Positions 25,256 through 31,188 of a stretch of DNA of 33,078 bases are shown here, one piece after another (within the stretch, counting starts at the first letter, position 1; every line of letters begins with the position of its first letter). The notes below the pieces were generated by a model. That model made no database searches, was not told the DNA's origin, and saw only the letters and a list, made by a program, of their open reading frames with translations. A program made the translations under genes and the position numbers. Source of the DNA: Cyanobacteria bacterium REEB67 (GTDB taxonomy: Bacteria > Cyanobacteriota > Vampirovibrionia > Obscuribacterales > Obscuribacteraceae); contig JAGXAB010000070.1 of assembly GCA_018971775.1 (NCBI GenBank), positions 1 to 33,078 on the forward strand, in the 5' to 3' direction.

Positions 25256-25792
25256 GTGGCTCTTGATGCATCTGATAGTTCCGCTGCCAGTCCATCTGAA
25301 AAGCCTTTGGCTTGCGACGGTATCGACCATGGTGTGCCAACCGGGCGAGTGCACGCTCTTGCCGACAGCGCCGAGGCATTTAATCGCACTCTCCAGGACA
25401 ACCAGTCTGACCACATTGGTCACGGTGACGGCGCGAAAGTCTTTGATGCGGGCAGAGCATTGTATGAGGAACTGGTTGAATTGCCCGTTGGTGAACGCCG
25501 TGCCCTGGTGAAAATGACCGAAGCCTACAACCACATGATGCAACCTGGTGACCCTGCCATGCCCAGGCTGGAAATAGCGATTGGTGAAGATGCTTTTATA
25601 GCTCAGCTGAAAATAACCTATCCGATTCCGTTTGACTATGATGGCAAGGGACAGCCGCTCTCCTATTATACGGAGAACTTTACATACGACGGCAGGGGAA
25701 TGTGCGCCCAGGCACCTCAAAATCCTATGGTTCGGTTTGGCTCTGAGCCGCGGCTAGGATTTGCGATAGAATTGCCGAGCTTGGGGCGGTGA
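25256..25792 (+). CDS. Orphan protein of unknown function
   Basis: GTG 25256 is preferred (178 residues): GGAGAA lies 6 bases upstream. GTG 25202 in the same frame would add 18 residues and also has a GAGG at distance 8. No family is recognised. The protein is acidic and soluble, with a helix FDAGRALYEELVELPVGERRALVKMTEAYNHM and a beta-rich end (IAQLKITYPIPFDYDGKGQPL, YYTENFTYDGRGM). The opposite-strand ORF of similar size has the His/Val-rich look of a shadow. It stands alone between a terminator and the flavin-reductase gene. Confidence 0.6.
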   Translation: MALDASDSSAASPSEKPLACDGIDHGVPTGRVHALADSAEAFNRTLQDNQSDHIGHGDGAKVFDAGRALYEELVELPVGERRALVKMTEAYNHMMQPGDPAMPRLEIAIGEDAFIAQLKITYPIPFDYDGKGQPLSYYTENFTYDGRGMCAQAPQNPMVRFGSEPRLGFAIELPSLGR

Positions 25793-25840
25793 GTTAACGC
25801 ACCCGGCATTGGAATCAGCGCATTATGCTTTCAGGAAACC

Positions 25841-26398
25841 ATGACCGCTTATAGAAAGTACGATTTTCCCGTTTCTAAGATCCGTCGATTTTTAGAACCA
25901 GGGCCGGTGGTGCTCGTCAGCTCGGCCTGGAAGGGTCAGACCAATATCATGACTATGGCCTGGCATACGGTGATGGAATTTTCTCCATCGCTTATCGGTT
26001 GCATGATCACAGCTGCCAATCACAGCTACGAGATGATCCGCAAGAGCAAAGAGTGTGTGATCAATATCCCCGAACTAGAATTGGCCGAAATTGTTGCCGG
26101 CATCGGCAATACCAGTGGCGCCGAGATCGATAAATTTGAAGAATTTGGTCTGACTGCTGCACCATCGACAAAAGTGGGAGCACCGCTGATTAAAGAGTGC
26201 TACGCCAACTTTGAATGCGAAGTCGTCGACTCCCGTCTCTTGAAAAAATACAACTTTTTTATCCTGGAAGTTGTGAAAGCGCATGCGCCGAAAACCCCTA
26301 AATATCCGCGCACCATTCATTACCGTGGTGATGGAATTTTTATGGTCTCCGGTGAAACTCTCAACCTCAAAAAGTTTTTCAAGAAAGAAAATCTCTAA
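25841..26398 (+). CDS. Flavin reductase-like (FMN-binding split-barrel) protein
   Basis: The 185-residue protein shows the flavoredoxin/flavin-reductase-like pattern: PGPVVLVSSAWKGQTNIMTMAWHTVMEFSPSLIGCMI at the FMN site, SYEMIRKSKECVINIPELELAEIVAGIGNTSG, and FANFECEVVDSRLLKKYNFFILEVV. Such proteins bind FMN and reduce flavins or act as small redox carriers. AGGAAA lies before the ATG. The gene ends only 2 bases from the 3' end of the convergent tRNA-Tyr gene, so its transcript must run into the tRNA array unless terminated there. Confidence 0.93.
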   Translation: MTAYRKYDFPVSKIRRFLEPGPVVLVSSAWKGQTNIMTMAWHTVMEFSPSLIGCMITAANHSYEMIRKSKECVINIPELELAEIVAGIGNTSGAEIDKFEEFGLTAAPSTKVGAPLIKECYANFECEVVDSRLLKKYNFFILEVVKAHAPKTPKYPRTIHYRGDGIFMVSGETLNLKKFFKKENL

Positions 26399-26400
26399 AT

Positions 26401-26485
26401 TTCGGTGCGGCTAGATTTGAACTAGCGTGGCCTTGCGGCTTCTGGGTTACAACCAGATGGATTCAGCCTCTCTCCCACACACCGA
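26401..26485 (-). tRNA. tRNA-Tyr (GTA)
   Basis: 85-base class II tRNA. Acceptor TCGGTGT/GCACCGA (one wobble), discriminator A, anticodon stem TCTGG/CCAGA with loop TTGTAAC, long variable arm, canonical T-loop TTCAAAT. CCA is not encoded. Anticodon at 26448-26450. Confidence 0.93.
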
Positions 26486-26498
26486 TAAGAAGAAAAAA

Positions 26499-26575
26499 TG
26501 GCGGTTCTGACGGGATTTGAACCCGCGCTCTTCTCGCTGACAACGAGTTGTCTTAGGCCACTAGACGACAGAACC
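26499..26575 (-). tRNA. tRNA-Asp (GTC)
   Basis: Acceptor GGTTCTG/CAGAACC, discriminator G and encoded CCA. Anticodon loop TTGTCAG; the first pair of that stem is an A-A mismatch. T-loop TTCAAAT is canonical. Anticodon at 26539-26541. Confidence 0.93.
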
Positions 26576-26576
26576 A

Positions 26577-26650
26577 TGGCGTGTGAACGTGGTACTGCCC
26601 CACGATATGCAGTTTTGGAGACTGCTGTCCTGCTGTTGAACGATTCACAC
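26577..26650 (-). tRNA. tRNA-Trp (CCA), unusual T-loop
   Basis: Acceptor GTGTGAA/TTCACAC is perfect, with discriminator G and encoded CCA. The anticodon stem GCAGT/ACTGC carries loop CTCCAAA. The T-stem CGTGG/CCACG is perfect but the T-loop is GGCAGTA, without T54 and T55. It lies 1 base from tRNA-Asp. Confidence 0.85.
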
Positions 26651-26653
26651 AAA

Positions 26654-26730
26654 TGGTGCCCCATCTCCGATTCGAACGGAGAAACACCGCTTTCTAAGAG
26701 CGAGGAGTGTACCAATTCCTCAAATGGGGC
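26654..26730 (-). tRNA. tRNA with anticodon TAG (Leu codon), short variable arm
   Basis: Acceptor GCCCCAT/ATGGGGC, discriminator A and encoded CCA; D-stem GAG/CTC; anticodon stem TCGCT/AGCGG with loop CTTAGAA, so the anticodon is TAG and reads CUA. T-arm CTCCG-TTCGAAT-CGGAG is canonical. The variable region is only 5 bases (TGTTT), whereas bacterial tRNA-Leu is class II. The charged amino acid is therefore uncertain. Confidence 0.8.
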
Positions 26731-26734
26731 AGCT

Positions 26735-26752
26735 GGCACCGCTGGCGGTGCC
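26735..26752. repeat. Perfect hairpin between two tRNA genes
   Basis: GGCACCG-CTGG-CGGTGCC forms a perfect 7-bp stem in the 52-base spacer between the TAG tRNA and tRNA-Cys. It may guide processing or end the transcript. Confidence 0.6.
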
Positions 26753-26782
26753 GTGGGTCGAGCGATTTCTTTTGTTTTGATT

Positions 26783-26855
26783 AGCACCTGAGCCGACTTG
26801 CACGGCTGCATAACTGGTTTGCAATCAGTCGCATTACTATCTTTGCTACAGGCAC
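26783..26855 (-). tRNA. tRNA-Cys (GCA), T-loop with G55
   Basis: Acceptor GTGCCTG/CAGGTGC (two wobbles), discriminator T as expected for Cys, no encoded CCA. D-stem GCA/TGC. Anticodon loop TTGCAAA on ACTGA/CCAGT (one mismatch next to the loop). T-stem AGCCG/CGGCT with loop TGCAAGT, so G replaces T55. Confidence 0.85.
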
Positions 26856-26856
26856 T

Positions 26857-26930
26857 TGGGGTGACTACGGAGAATCAAACTCCAATTCAAGGGTCCACAA
26901 CCCTTTGTCTTATCTTTAGACGATAGTCAC
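26857..26930 (-). tRNA. tRNA-His (GTG), no encoded G-1
   Basis: Acceptor GTGACTA/TAGTCAC is perfect, discriminator C as in tRNA-His, CCA encoded. Anticodon stem AAGGG/CCCTT, loop TTGTGGA. T-stem TGGAG/CTCCG with loop TTTGATT, so T replaces C56. The base before position 1 is T, not the G-1 normally encoded in bacteria. Confidence 0.9.
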
Positions 26931-26934
26931 AATG

Positions 26935-27006
26935 CTGCGGTGCTAGGCTCTGCCCCTAGATCTCCTGAGTCAAAGTCAGGCGTCCTGCTGGTTAGACGAC
27001 TCCGCA
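26935..27006 (-). tRNA. tRNA-Gln (TTG), unusual T-loop
   Basis: Acceptor TGCGGAG/CACCGCA (one A-A mismatch), discriminator G, no encoded CCA. Anticodon stem CCTGA/TCAGG is perfect with loop CTTTGAC. T-stem CTAGG/CCTAG is perfect with loop GGCAGAG, lacking T54 and T55 as in tRNA-Trp of this array. Confidence 0.85.
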
Positions 27007-27087
27007 ATAAAAATCTTCTTTGAAATAGATGTCGATCTCGATTTTGTTTGCGGTATCGCTGGTAGGGGCAGAGTCTGCTCCCCGCTA

Positions 27088-27159
27088 TAGTCGTGAGAGG
27101 AATCGCACCTCTGGCATCGCCCTCATCAGGGGCGCGTTCTGCTACTGAACTACACGACT
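27088..27159 (-). tRNA. tRNA-Ile (GAT), T-loop with G55
   Basis: Acceptor AGTCGTG/CACGACT is perfect, discriminator A, no encoded CCA. D-arm GTTC/GAAC. Anticodon stem CGCCC/GGGCG with loop CTGATGA (G37). T-stem AGAGG/CCTCT with loop TGCGATT. Confidence 0.88.
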
Positions 27160-27165
27160 TGAAAC

Positions 27166-27240
27166 TGGTCGGAGATCTAGGAATTGAACCTAGTACATCT
27201 CGCTCCCAAAGCGAGCGTTCTGCCGATGAACTAATCCCCG
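27166..27240 (-). tRNA. tRNA-Pro (TGG)
   Basis: Acceptor CGGGGAT/ATCTCCG (one wobble), discriminator A and encoded CCA. Anticodon stem CTCGC/GCGAG, loop TTTGGGA. T-stem CTAGG/CCTAG with canonical loop TTCAATT. Confidence 0.93.
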
Positions 27241-27731
27241 ATACAGTGGATAAAAGTTCAGAGTCGCGGTCGAATATCAGTTTTAATGGAAGATTGCGTT
27301 TCATCTTGTGGAATCTCTCTTTGAATATCTGCATGGCTAGCAGTCATATAGTCCGTGCCTGAGCGCAGCGATTGGGGCCAGCTAAACTGGCTATCACTGA
27401 GGCAATATGAATGCTGTTTGGAGAAATTCACGACTGAAAAATTCCTGAAATCGAAACTAACTTTTAACACCATAACACGGCTGCGCAAAAATGCGCAATG
27501 GAGATTTTGATTTGTTTTTGTTTGTTGCTCGTGAGAGGTGTTTTGTTTGCTCTCCGATTTTTGCGCTCTGGTCCGATCGTTTAGGAGAATTATTTTCACT
27601 GCCATTGTACGTACTCTTCCCAGTGACAGGTGCGTACTAGAGGTGTAATGTCCAGGTGACGCTAATAATTGTTATGCCGGAATCAAATCCAGAACGACAC
27701 TTCCCCACTCAGCTCGCAGGCATCCCGAATC
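27241..27731. other. Gap in the tRNA array
   Basis: This region of 491 bases between tRNA-Pro and the orphan gene at 27732 has no tRNA I can fold. It carries a TGCGCA-AAAA-TGCGCA hairpin at 27482-27497. A 115-codon minus-strand ORF (27258-27605) has no family signal. It should contain the promoter of the tRNA-Pro-to-Tyr segment and that of the orphan gene. Confidence 0.4.
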
Positions 27732-28847
27732 ATGGCCGAACCATTCGAAGCAGGCGGTTTCAAGCCGCCAAATAATTTACCAGCCGACGTTACCAGTAAC
27801 GCTGACGCGTTTATCGCCGATTACTTCCCGATTTCGCGACCGGGCTTTGCCGAACAGCAGAGAGCGCCTGCGAAAGGTAAGCATTCGGAGGAGCCCGATG
27901 ATAAAGATGGGCACAAAGATGCAGACCTTACCATTCTGGAATTAGGCGAAGTGGCCGGAAAATCGTTTGTGCACTCTTCGATAGAAGAGACTGCCAACGG
28001 GCTCGGGCAGCTCGTCAATGCGGTGGCTGATCGTCACCTTATACCGGAAGTGAAGATTTTCGACCCGCAGACTGACGCCGATATGGGCAGTGAGCGCTGG
28101 TATGCTCAGAGCATAGGTGGGGGAGCTGGGGCCGTTTTGCCCTTTATCGCCACTGAGATGGTGACGCGCCGGGCCGGTTCGACCGATCTATTCAGTCACA
28201 TAAGAGGGGCGGCGGACAATGTGCCGGCTTTGAGCGCGATTCTTGGTAAAGAGAATGCCTCGCACTGGATTTCTCCCTGGTCTAAGAGTGTTATGGACGG
28301 TGGGATATACGGCGCTGCTCTCAGTCCGGCTGCCGACGATAAACATGATTTTTGGCAACAGCGCGGTGTGAATGGATTGACCGCCTCCATCTGTTTTGGC
28401 ACGCAATTTGGGGTTTCGCACGGTCTGGTGGCTGGCCTTGAAAAAGGCGGCGTTGGTCATGCGCACTTCGATGCGCAGCATGGATTTGACGCCAAAACCG
28501 CTGTCGGTCACGTCGCGGCTAACGTCACGGCCGGTACTGCTGCCGGCTTTGTTGGAGCTGAAAGCTATTCGTTGCTGTCCAGCGGCCATGCCGCTAACAA
28601 GGAATTTGTCCAGGAGGCGATGGCCAAGTTTGCCATTACCGGTCTCAGTCTGGAAACAGTTCATTTAGGCGCGAGCACCATCATGGCCAGGGCTAAAGCC
28701 GATGGTCATGATGGTGCGCTAGCGCATGCCGCTGATGTTGCCGAAATTCAGTCGGAGGGCGCCTCGGTTGGTCACTCCGAAGAAAACTCCGACAGTGGCG
28801 CGCCAATTCCTCTGCCGACCGAGCCGGCAAGCAATAAAGATCACTAA
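27732..28847 (+). CDS. Orphan protein with disordered ends and Gly/Ala-rich hydrophobic core
   Basis: The protein has 371 residues from the ATG at 27732; a TTG at 27669 in the same frame would add 21, without a good ribosome binding site. Residues 1-75 and the last 50 are charged and disordered. The middle has hydrophobic Gly/Ala-rich segments (SIGGGAGAVLPFIATEMV, HVAANVTAGTAAGFVGAESYSLLSSG). Its general layout resembles the orphan paralogues at 12441 and 13631, but I cannot align it reliably. It is on the plus strand and splits the minus-strand tRNA array; it ends 7 bases from tRNA-Asn. Confidence 0.8.
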   Translation: MAEPFEAGGFKPPNNLPADVTSNADAFIADYFPISRPGFAEQQRAPAKGKHSEEPDDKDGHKDADLTILELGEVAGKSFVHSSIEETANGLGQLVNAVADRHLIPEVKIFDPQTDADMGSERWYAQSIGGGAGAVLPFIATEMVTRRAGSTDLFSHIRGAADNVPALSAILGKENASHWISPWSKSVMDGGIYGAALSPAADDKHDFWQQRGVNGLTASICFGTQFGVSHGLVAGLEKGGVGHAHFDAQHGFDAKTAVGHVAANVTAGTAAGFVGAESYSLLSSGHAANKEFVQEAMAKFAITGLSLETVHLGASTIMARAKADGHDGALAHAADVAEIQSEGASVGHSEENSDSGAPIPLPTEPASNKDH

Positions 28848-28854
28848 AATAAAT

Positions 28855-28929
28855 TGGCTGCACAGGATGGGATCGAACCATCGACCTTCCCGTTAACGGC
28901 GGGCCGCTCTACCGCTGAGCTACAGTGCA
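28855..28929 (-). tRNA. tRNA-Asn (GTT), C at position 33
   Basis: Acceptor TGCACTG/CTGTGCA (one T-T mismatch), discriminator G and encoded CCA. D-arm GCTC/GAGC. The anticodon loop reads CCGTTAA, so the near-universal T33 is C. T-stem GATGG/CCATC with canonical loop TTCGATC. Confidence 0.88.
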
Positions 28930-28969
28930 TCGCCCAAAATATTTCGGTGAAATTTTGCTTCCGCGAAAT

Positions 28970-29242
28970 CTATGAGCTGTTAATGCAGCCAGTTAGGATT
29001 GGCTTGGGATAAAGTTCACTTTCAACGGCGGCTTCGGCGATGGCAGTAGCTTCTTTTGCTCTTGCGACTTTGACTTTAGTCCAGTAGCCGCGACCTGGCT
29101 TGGCGATACCAAGCAGCCGGCAGCGTTTGTCGATCGCTTTGTCGGAAACTCCGAAGATGGCTGCAACCTTGAGGGTGGGCATTTCCCAAACGAGGTTTTC
29201 CAGCTCTTCTCTGGATGGGTCGAATTTTCTTCTGTTTAGCAT
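28970..29242 (-). CDS. Small helix-turn-helix protein inside the tRNA array
   Basis: The protein has 90 residues from the ATG at 29242, with an excellent Shine-Dalgarno sequence (GGGAGG, 6 bases away). The longer open frame upstream runs into tRNA-Lys and is not used. Residues ~12-55 form a helix-turn-helix with LENLVWEMPTLKVAAIFGVS, DKAIDKRCRLLGI and KPGRGYW, a pattern of small DNA-binding domains known from phage and genome-encoded proteins (VSDxAxxKxCxxxGIxxPxxGYW). The tail is Ala/Glu-rich. It lies in the same orientation between tRNA-Lys and tRNA-Asn and is probably co-transcribed with them. Confidence 0.85.
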   Translation of the reverse strand: MLNRRKFDPSREELENLVWEMPTLKVAAIFGVSDKAIDKRCRLLGIAKPGRGYWTKVKVARAKEATAIAEAAVESELYPKPILTGCINSS

Positions 29243-29286
29243 GATGTACCTCCCGATAACGTTTCGTCTTTCTTGTTGTGAGCAAT

Positions 29287-29359
29287 TAGGTTGCCTGAGA
29301 ATCGCACTCAGATCTCGCACCTTAAAAGGGTGGACTCTAGCTCTTTGAGTTAGCAACCT
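29287..29359 (-). tRNA. tRNA-Lys (TTT), T-loop with G55
   Basis: Acceptor AGGTTGC/GCAACCT is perfect, discriminator A, no encoded CCA. D-stem ACTC/GAGT. Anticodon loop CTTTTAA on CCACC/GGTGC (outer pair mismatched). T-stem CTGAG/CTCAG with loop TGCGATT, as in tRNA-Ile of this array. Confidence 0.88.
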
Positions 29360-29363
29360 TTAT

Positions 29364-29435
29364 CGCGCAGGAGTGGAATCGAACCACCTTAGAGCCGCTT
29401 CGTAAACGGATGCCTATCCGGTAGACTACCTGCGC
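29364..29435 (-). tRNA. tRNA-Arg (ACG)
   Basis: Acceptor GCGCAGG/CCTGCGC is perfect, discriminator G, no encoded CCA. Anticodon loop TTACGAA. T-loop TTCGATT is canonical. A34 should be edited to inosine by TadA to read CGN codons. Confidence 0.92.
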
Positions 29436-29448
29436 GCATGAATGAAAA

Positions 29449-29521
29449 CGCCACCAGCTGGAGTCGAACCAACACCCTTCCCGGTAGAAACGGGACGCAC
29501 GTCCATTCGTGCTGTGGTGGC
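29449..29521 (-). tRNA. tRNA-Arg (TCT)
   Basis: Acceptor GCCACCA/TGGTGGC is perfect, discriminator G, no encoded CCA. D-stem GCAC/GTGC. Anticodon stem TCCCG/CGGGA with loop TTTCTAC. T-stem GTTGG/CCAGC (one wobble) with canonical loop TTCGACT. Confidence 0.93.
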
Positions 29522-29584
29522 GTATATGGTGATATTGGTTTCCGGGGTTTGGAGCTACGCGTCTTTATTTCGTAGATGATTACG

Positions 29585-29659
29585 TGGTAGGGCCGACGAG
29601 AATTGAACTCGCTTTGCGCTGTTGAAAGCAGCGATTCCTAACCAATAGAAGACGGCCCC
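29585..29659 (-). tRNA. tRNA-Glu (TTC)
   Basis: Acceptor GGGGCCG/CGGCCCT (first pair G-T), discriminator A and encoded CCA. Anticodon stem CGCTG/CAGCG is perfect, loop CTTTCAA. T-stem GCGAG/CTCGT with canonical loop TTCAATT. Confidence 0.93.
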
Positions 29660-29660
29660 G

Positions 29661-29736
29661 TGGAGCCCCTGGCGTAGAATCAAACTCGCGACCACTCGCT
29701 TACAAGGCGAGCGCTCTATCACTGAGCTACAGGGGC
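29661..29736 (-). tRNA. tRNA-Thr (TGT), bulged T-stem
   Basis: Acceptor GCCCCTG/CAGGGGC is perfect, discriminator T, CCA encoded. D-arm GCTC/GAGC. Anticodon stem CTCGC/GCGAG, loop CTTGTAA. The T-stem GCGAG pairs with CTACGC only if one A is bulged, and the T-loop is TTTGATT (T for C56). It is the first tRNA of the array in the direction of transcription. Confidence 0.85.
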
Positions 29737-30184
29737 ATACAGGAATCAATCGCGCCATAGACGCGCAGCTCGAACCGAACCTGCCACCGAAAAGTTGCCG
29801 CAGCAACGCGCTTATCCGGAAGAGTAAATACTCCAGCGATAAACTAGGCGGTAGTTCGAACCGTCTCTCGTGTATATGATGTAGATGAAGAGTGAACATG
29901 ATTGAAAACCTGTACTGGTGCGCTAAAACGAAGTAAGCAGACTGGCCGTCCGCCATTACTATTTCGTTTGAGCTGTACCTGGGCGTTCACGTCTTTGTCC
30001 TCTTCTATACCAAATTGCGTCGCGGCACTTGCCGCAAAAATTCATTGCCGATACAGATCTGAATCAGCATCACTAAATCAATATATACCACAGGCAAATC
30101 ATATGCAAGACATTTTTTCTGCAATTCTTCTAAATATTGTCATGCATTTTTTCGCAAGTTTTTAAAAATTGAGGTTCGAATCAA
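29737..30184. other. Region upstream of the tRNA array without a gene
   Basis: These 448 bases lie between tRNA-Thr and the CpaF-like gene. The part near 29740-29870 folds into several hairpins, for example GTTGC-TGCG-GCAAC at ~29794-29807 and GAGT-ATTT-ACTC at ~29822-29833 on the minus strand, and contains GGCAGGTTCGG, which recalls a tRNA T-arm. I could not fold a complete tRNA. The part 30040-30170 is AT-rich and shows nothing coding. Promoters of the array are likely here. Confidence 0.4.
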
Positions 30185-30982
30185 TTACGGTCTGCGTCGC
30201 GGAGTCATCTGAAGAATGACTATGGGGGCGCCATTCGAGTTTTCATCGCAGTTTGGTTTCAGGGCGGCAAAAATCCAACCACCATTCAAAGTCTGGCGAC
30301 TGACGGTTGGTGTGTCGCTATTCAATTTTGCATCGAGCGGATGTAAAATGCGCTCGATGCAATGAAGTAGATGGTTTTCGTCATTGAATTTTTCTGTCAC
30401 CTTTTCCATTTGCTCGCCGCGTCGCACAAAGATATGTTCATGAGAATGGACATAGATCTCATCGACCGATCGATCTCTTAAGAGCGGGCCCAGGACGCTG
30501 AAGCCGAAAAGTTCATCAAGGGCCATTTGTAAAACTAACCCCCGCTCCATCATGGTCAGCGCGGATGGATCAAATCGTACCAGTTCTCGTACACGTGCGC
30601 GCACCTTTTCCTGGACCTCGGTGTCGTATTCTAAAAGGTATGTAGTATCGACCTCCCTATAAATCAATTCGATTATTCTGCGAGCGCGTTCGGTCAATAG
30701 CTTTTGTCGTGCGTTTGAGAAGGACAGCGATTCACTATTTTTCTTAGACGCATTTGCCGGCTGATGTTTTTGTCCTCGAATTGGTTCAAGATCGTTGTGG
30801 CAACTTCTGCATATTGATGCCTCGTTCCGTACCATCTCCGCACAAGAAGGGCAGGGATAAAAGTGTTGAGACGAAAGACCGCTTTGACAGAAGCGGCAGA
30901 GAATCGCCTGCTCCTGAATGACTTCAGCGCAGTTTGGACAACGTCTTGATTCAGGCTCGTGGTCACGAAGAGCAGTGGCCAT
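30185..30982 (-). CDS. Double zinc-ribbon protein with CpaF/TadA-like N-terminal domain, no ATPase core
   Basis: The 265-residue protein has an ATG start with GGAG 8-9 bases upstream. Two zinc ribbons come first: C15, C18, C29, C32 and C44, C47, C58, C61. After a short linker, residues ~90-255 match the N-terminal part of CpaF/TadA, the Tad pilus ATPase: RARVRELVRFDP, GPLLRDRSVDEIYVHSHEHIFVRRGEQM, HLLHCIERILHPLDAKLNSDTPTVSRQTLNGGWIFAALKP. The protein then stops; the RecA-like ATPase core with Walker A is missing, and downstream DNA does not encode it. It may be a regulator or assembly partner of a Tad machine, or a truncated gene. Confidence 0.82.
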   Translation of the reverse strand: MATALRDHEPESRRCPNCAEVIQEQAILCRFCQSGLSSQHFYPCPSCAEMVRNEASICRSCHNDLEPIRGQKHQPANASKKNSESLSFSNARQKLLTERARRIIELIYREVDTTYLLEYDTEVQEKVRARVRELVRFDPSALTMMERGLVLQMALDELFGFSVLGPLLRDRSVDEIYVHSHEHIFVRRGEQMEKVTEKFNDENHLLHCIERILHPLDAKLNSDTPTVSRQTLNGGWIFAALKPNCDENSNGAPIVILQMTPRRRP

Positions 30983-31188
30983 GGTTGGATTCTCCAGGTT
31001 CGTATCATCTAGATCTGCAATTTCATCTTATCAGGGCAGTCAGGCCGCCGTGAGCTAAGACCTGGCCGCAGCGCTCACGATTTCTAATTTGCGTGCCCCT
31101 AAATTGCCACAAGGTCAAGCTTAAGCTGCTCTCATGGGTTTGAAGTGCAAGCTTTACATACCCGCCTCGCCCCAAGGAGATCGGATCA

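Noticed and set aside
25175..25720. A 181-codon minus-strand ORF opposite the orphan gene at 25256.
   Set aside because: It is rich in His, Val and Arg as in a shadow and has no ribosome binding site; the plus frame has GGAGAA at a good distance.
26422..27605. ORFs of 89-135 codons over and near the tRNA genes.
   Set aside because: Those at 26422-27362 cross several well-formed tRNA genes and carry tRNA-derived peptide sequence; the minus-strand ORF at 27258-27605 lies in the gap and has no family signal.
26401..29736. An integrated phage or plasmid around the tRNA array.
   Set aside because: No integrase, attachment repeat, capsid or replication gene is seen; only the small HTH gene hints at it.
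30185..30300. A frameshift that truncates the CpaF-like gene.
   Set aside because: No reading frame downstream of the stop encodes a Walker A or later CpaF motifs, so a simple frameshift does not explain the end.
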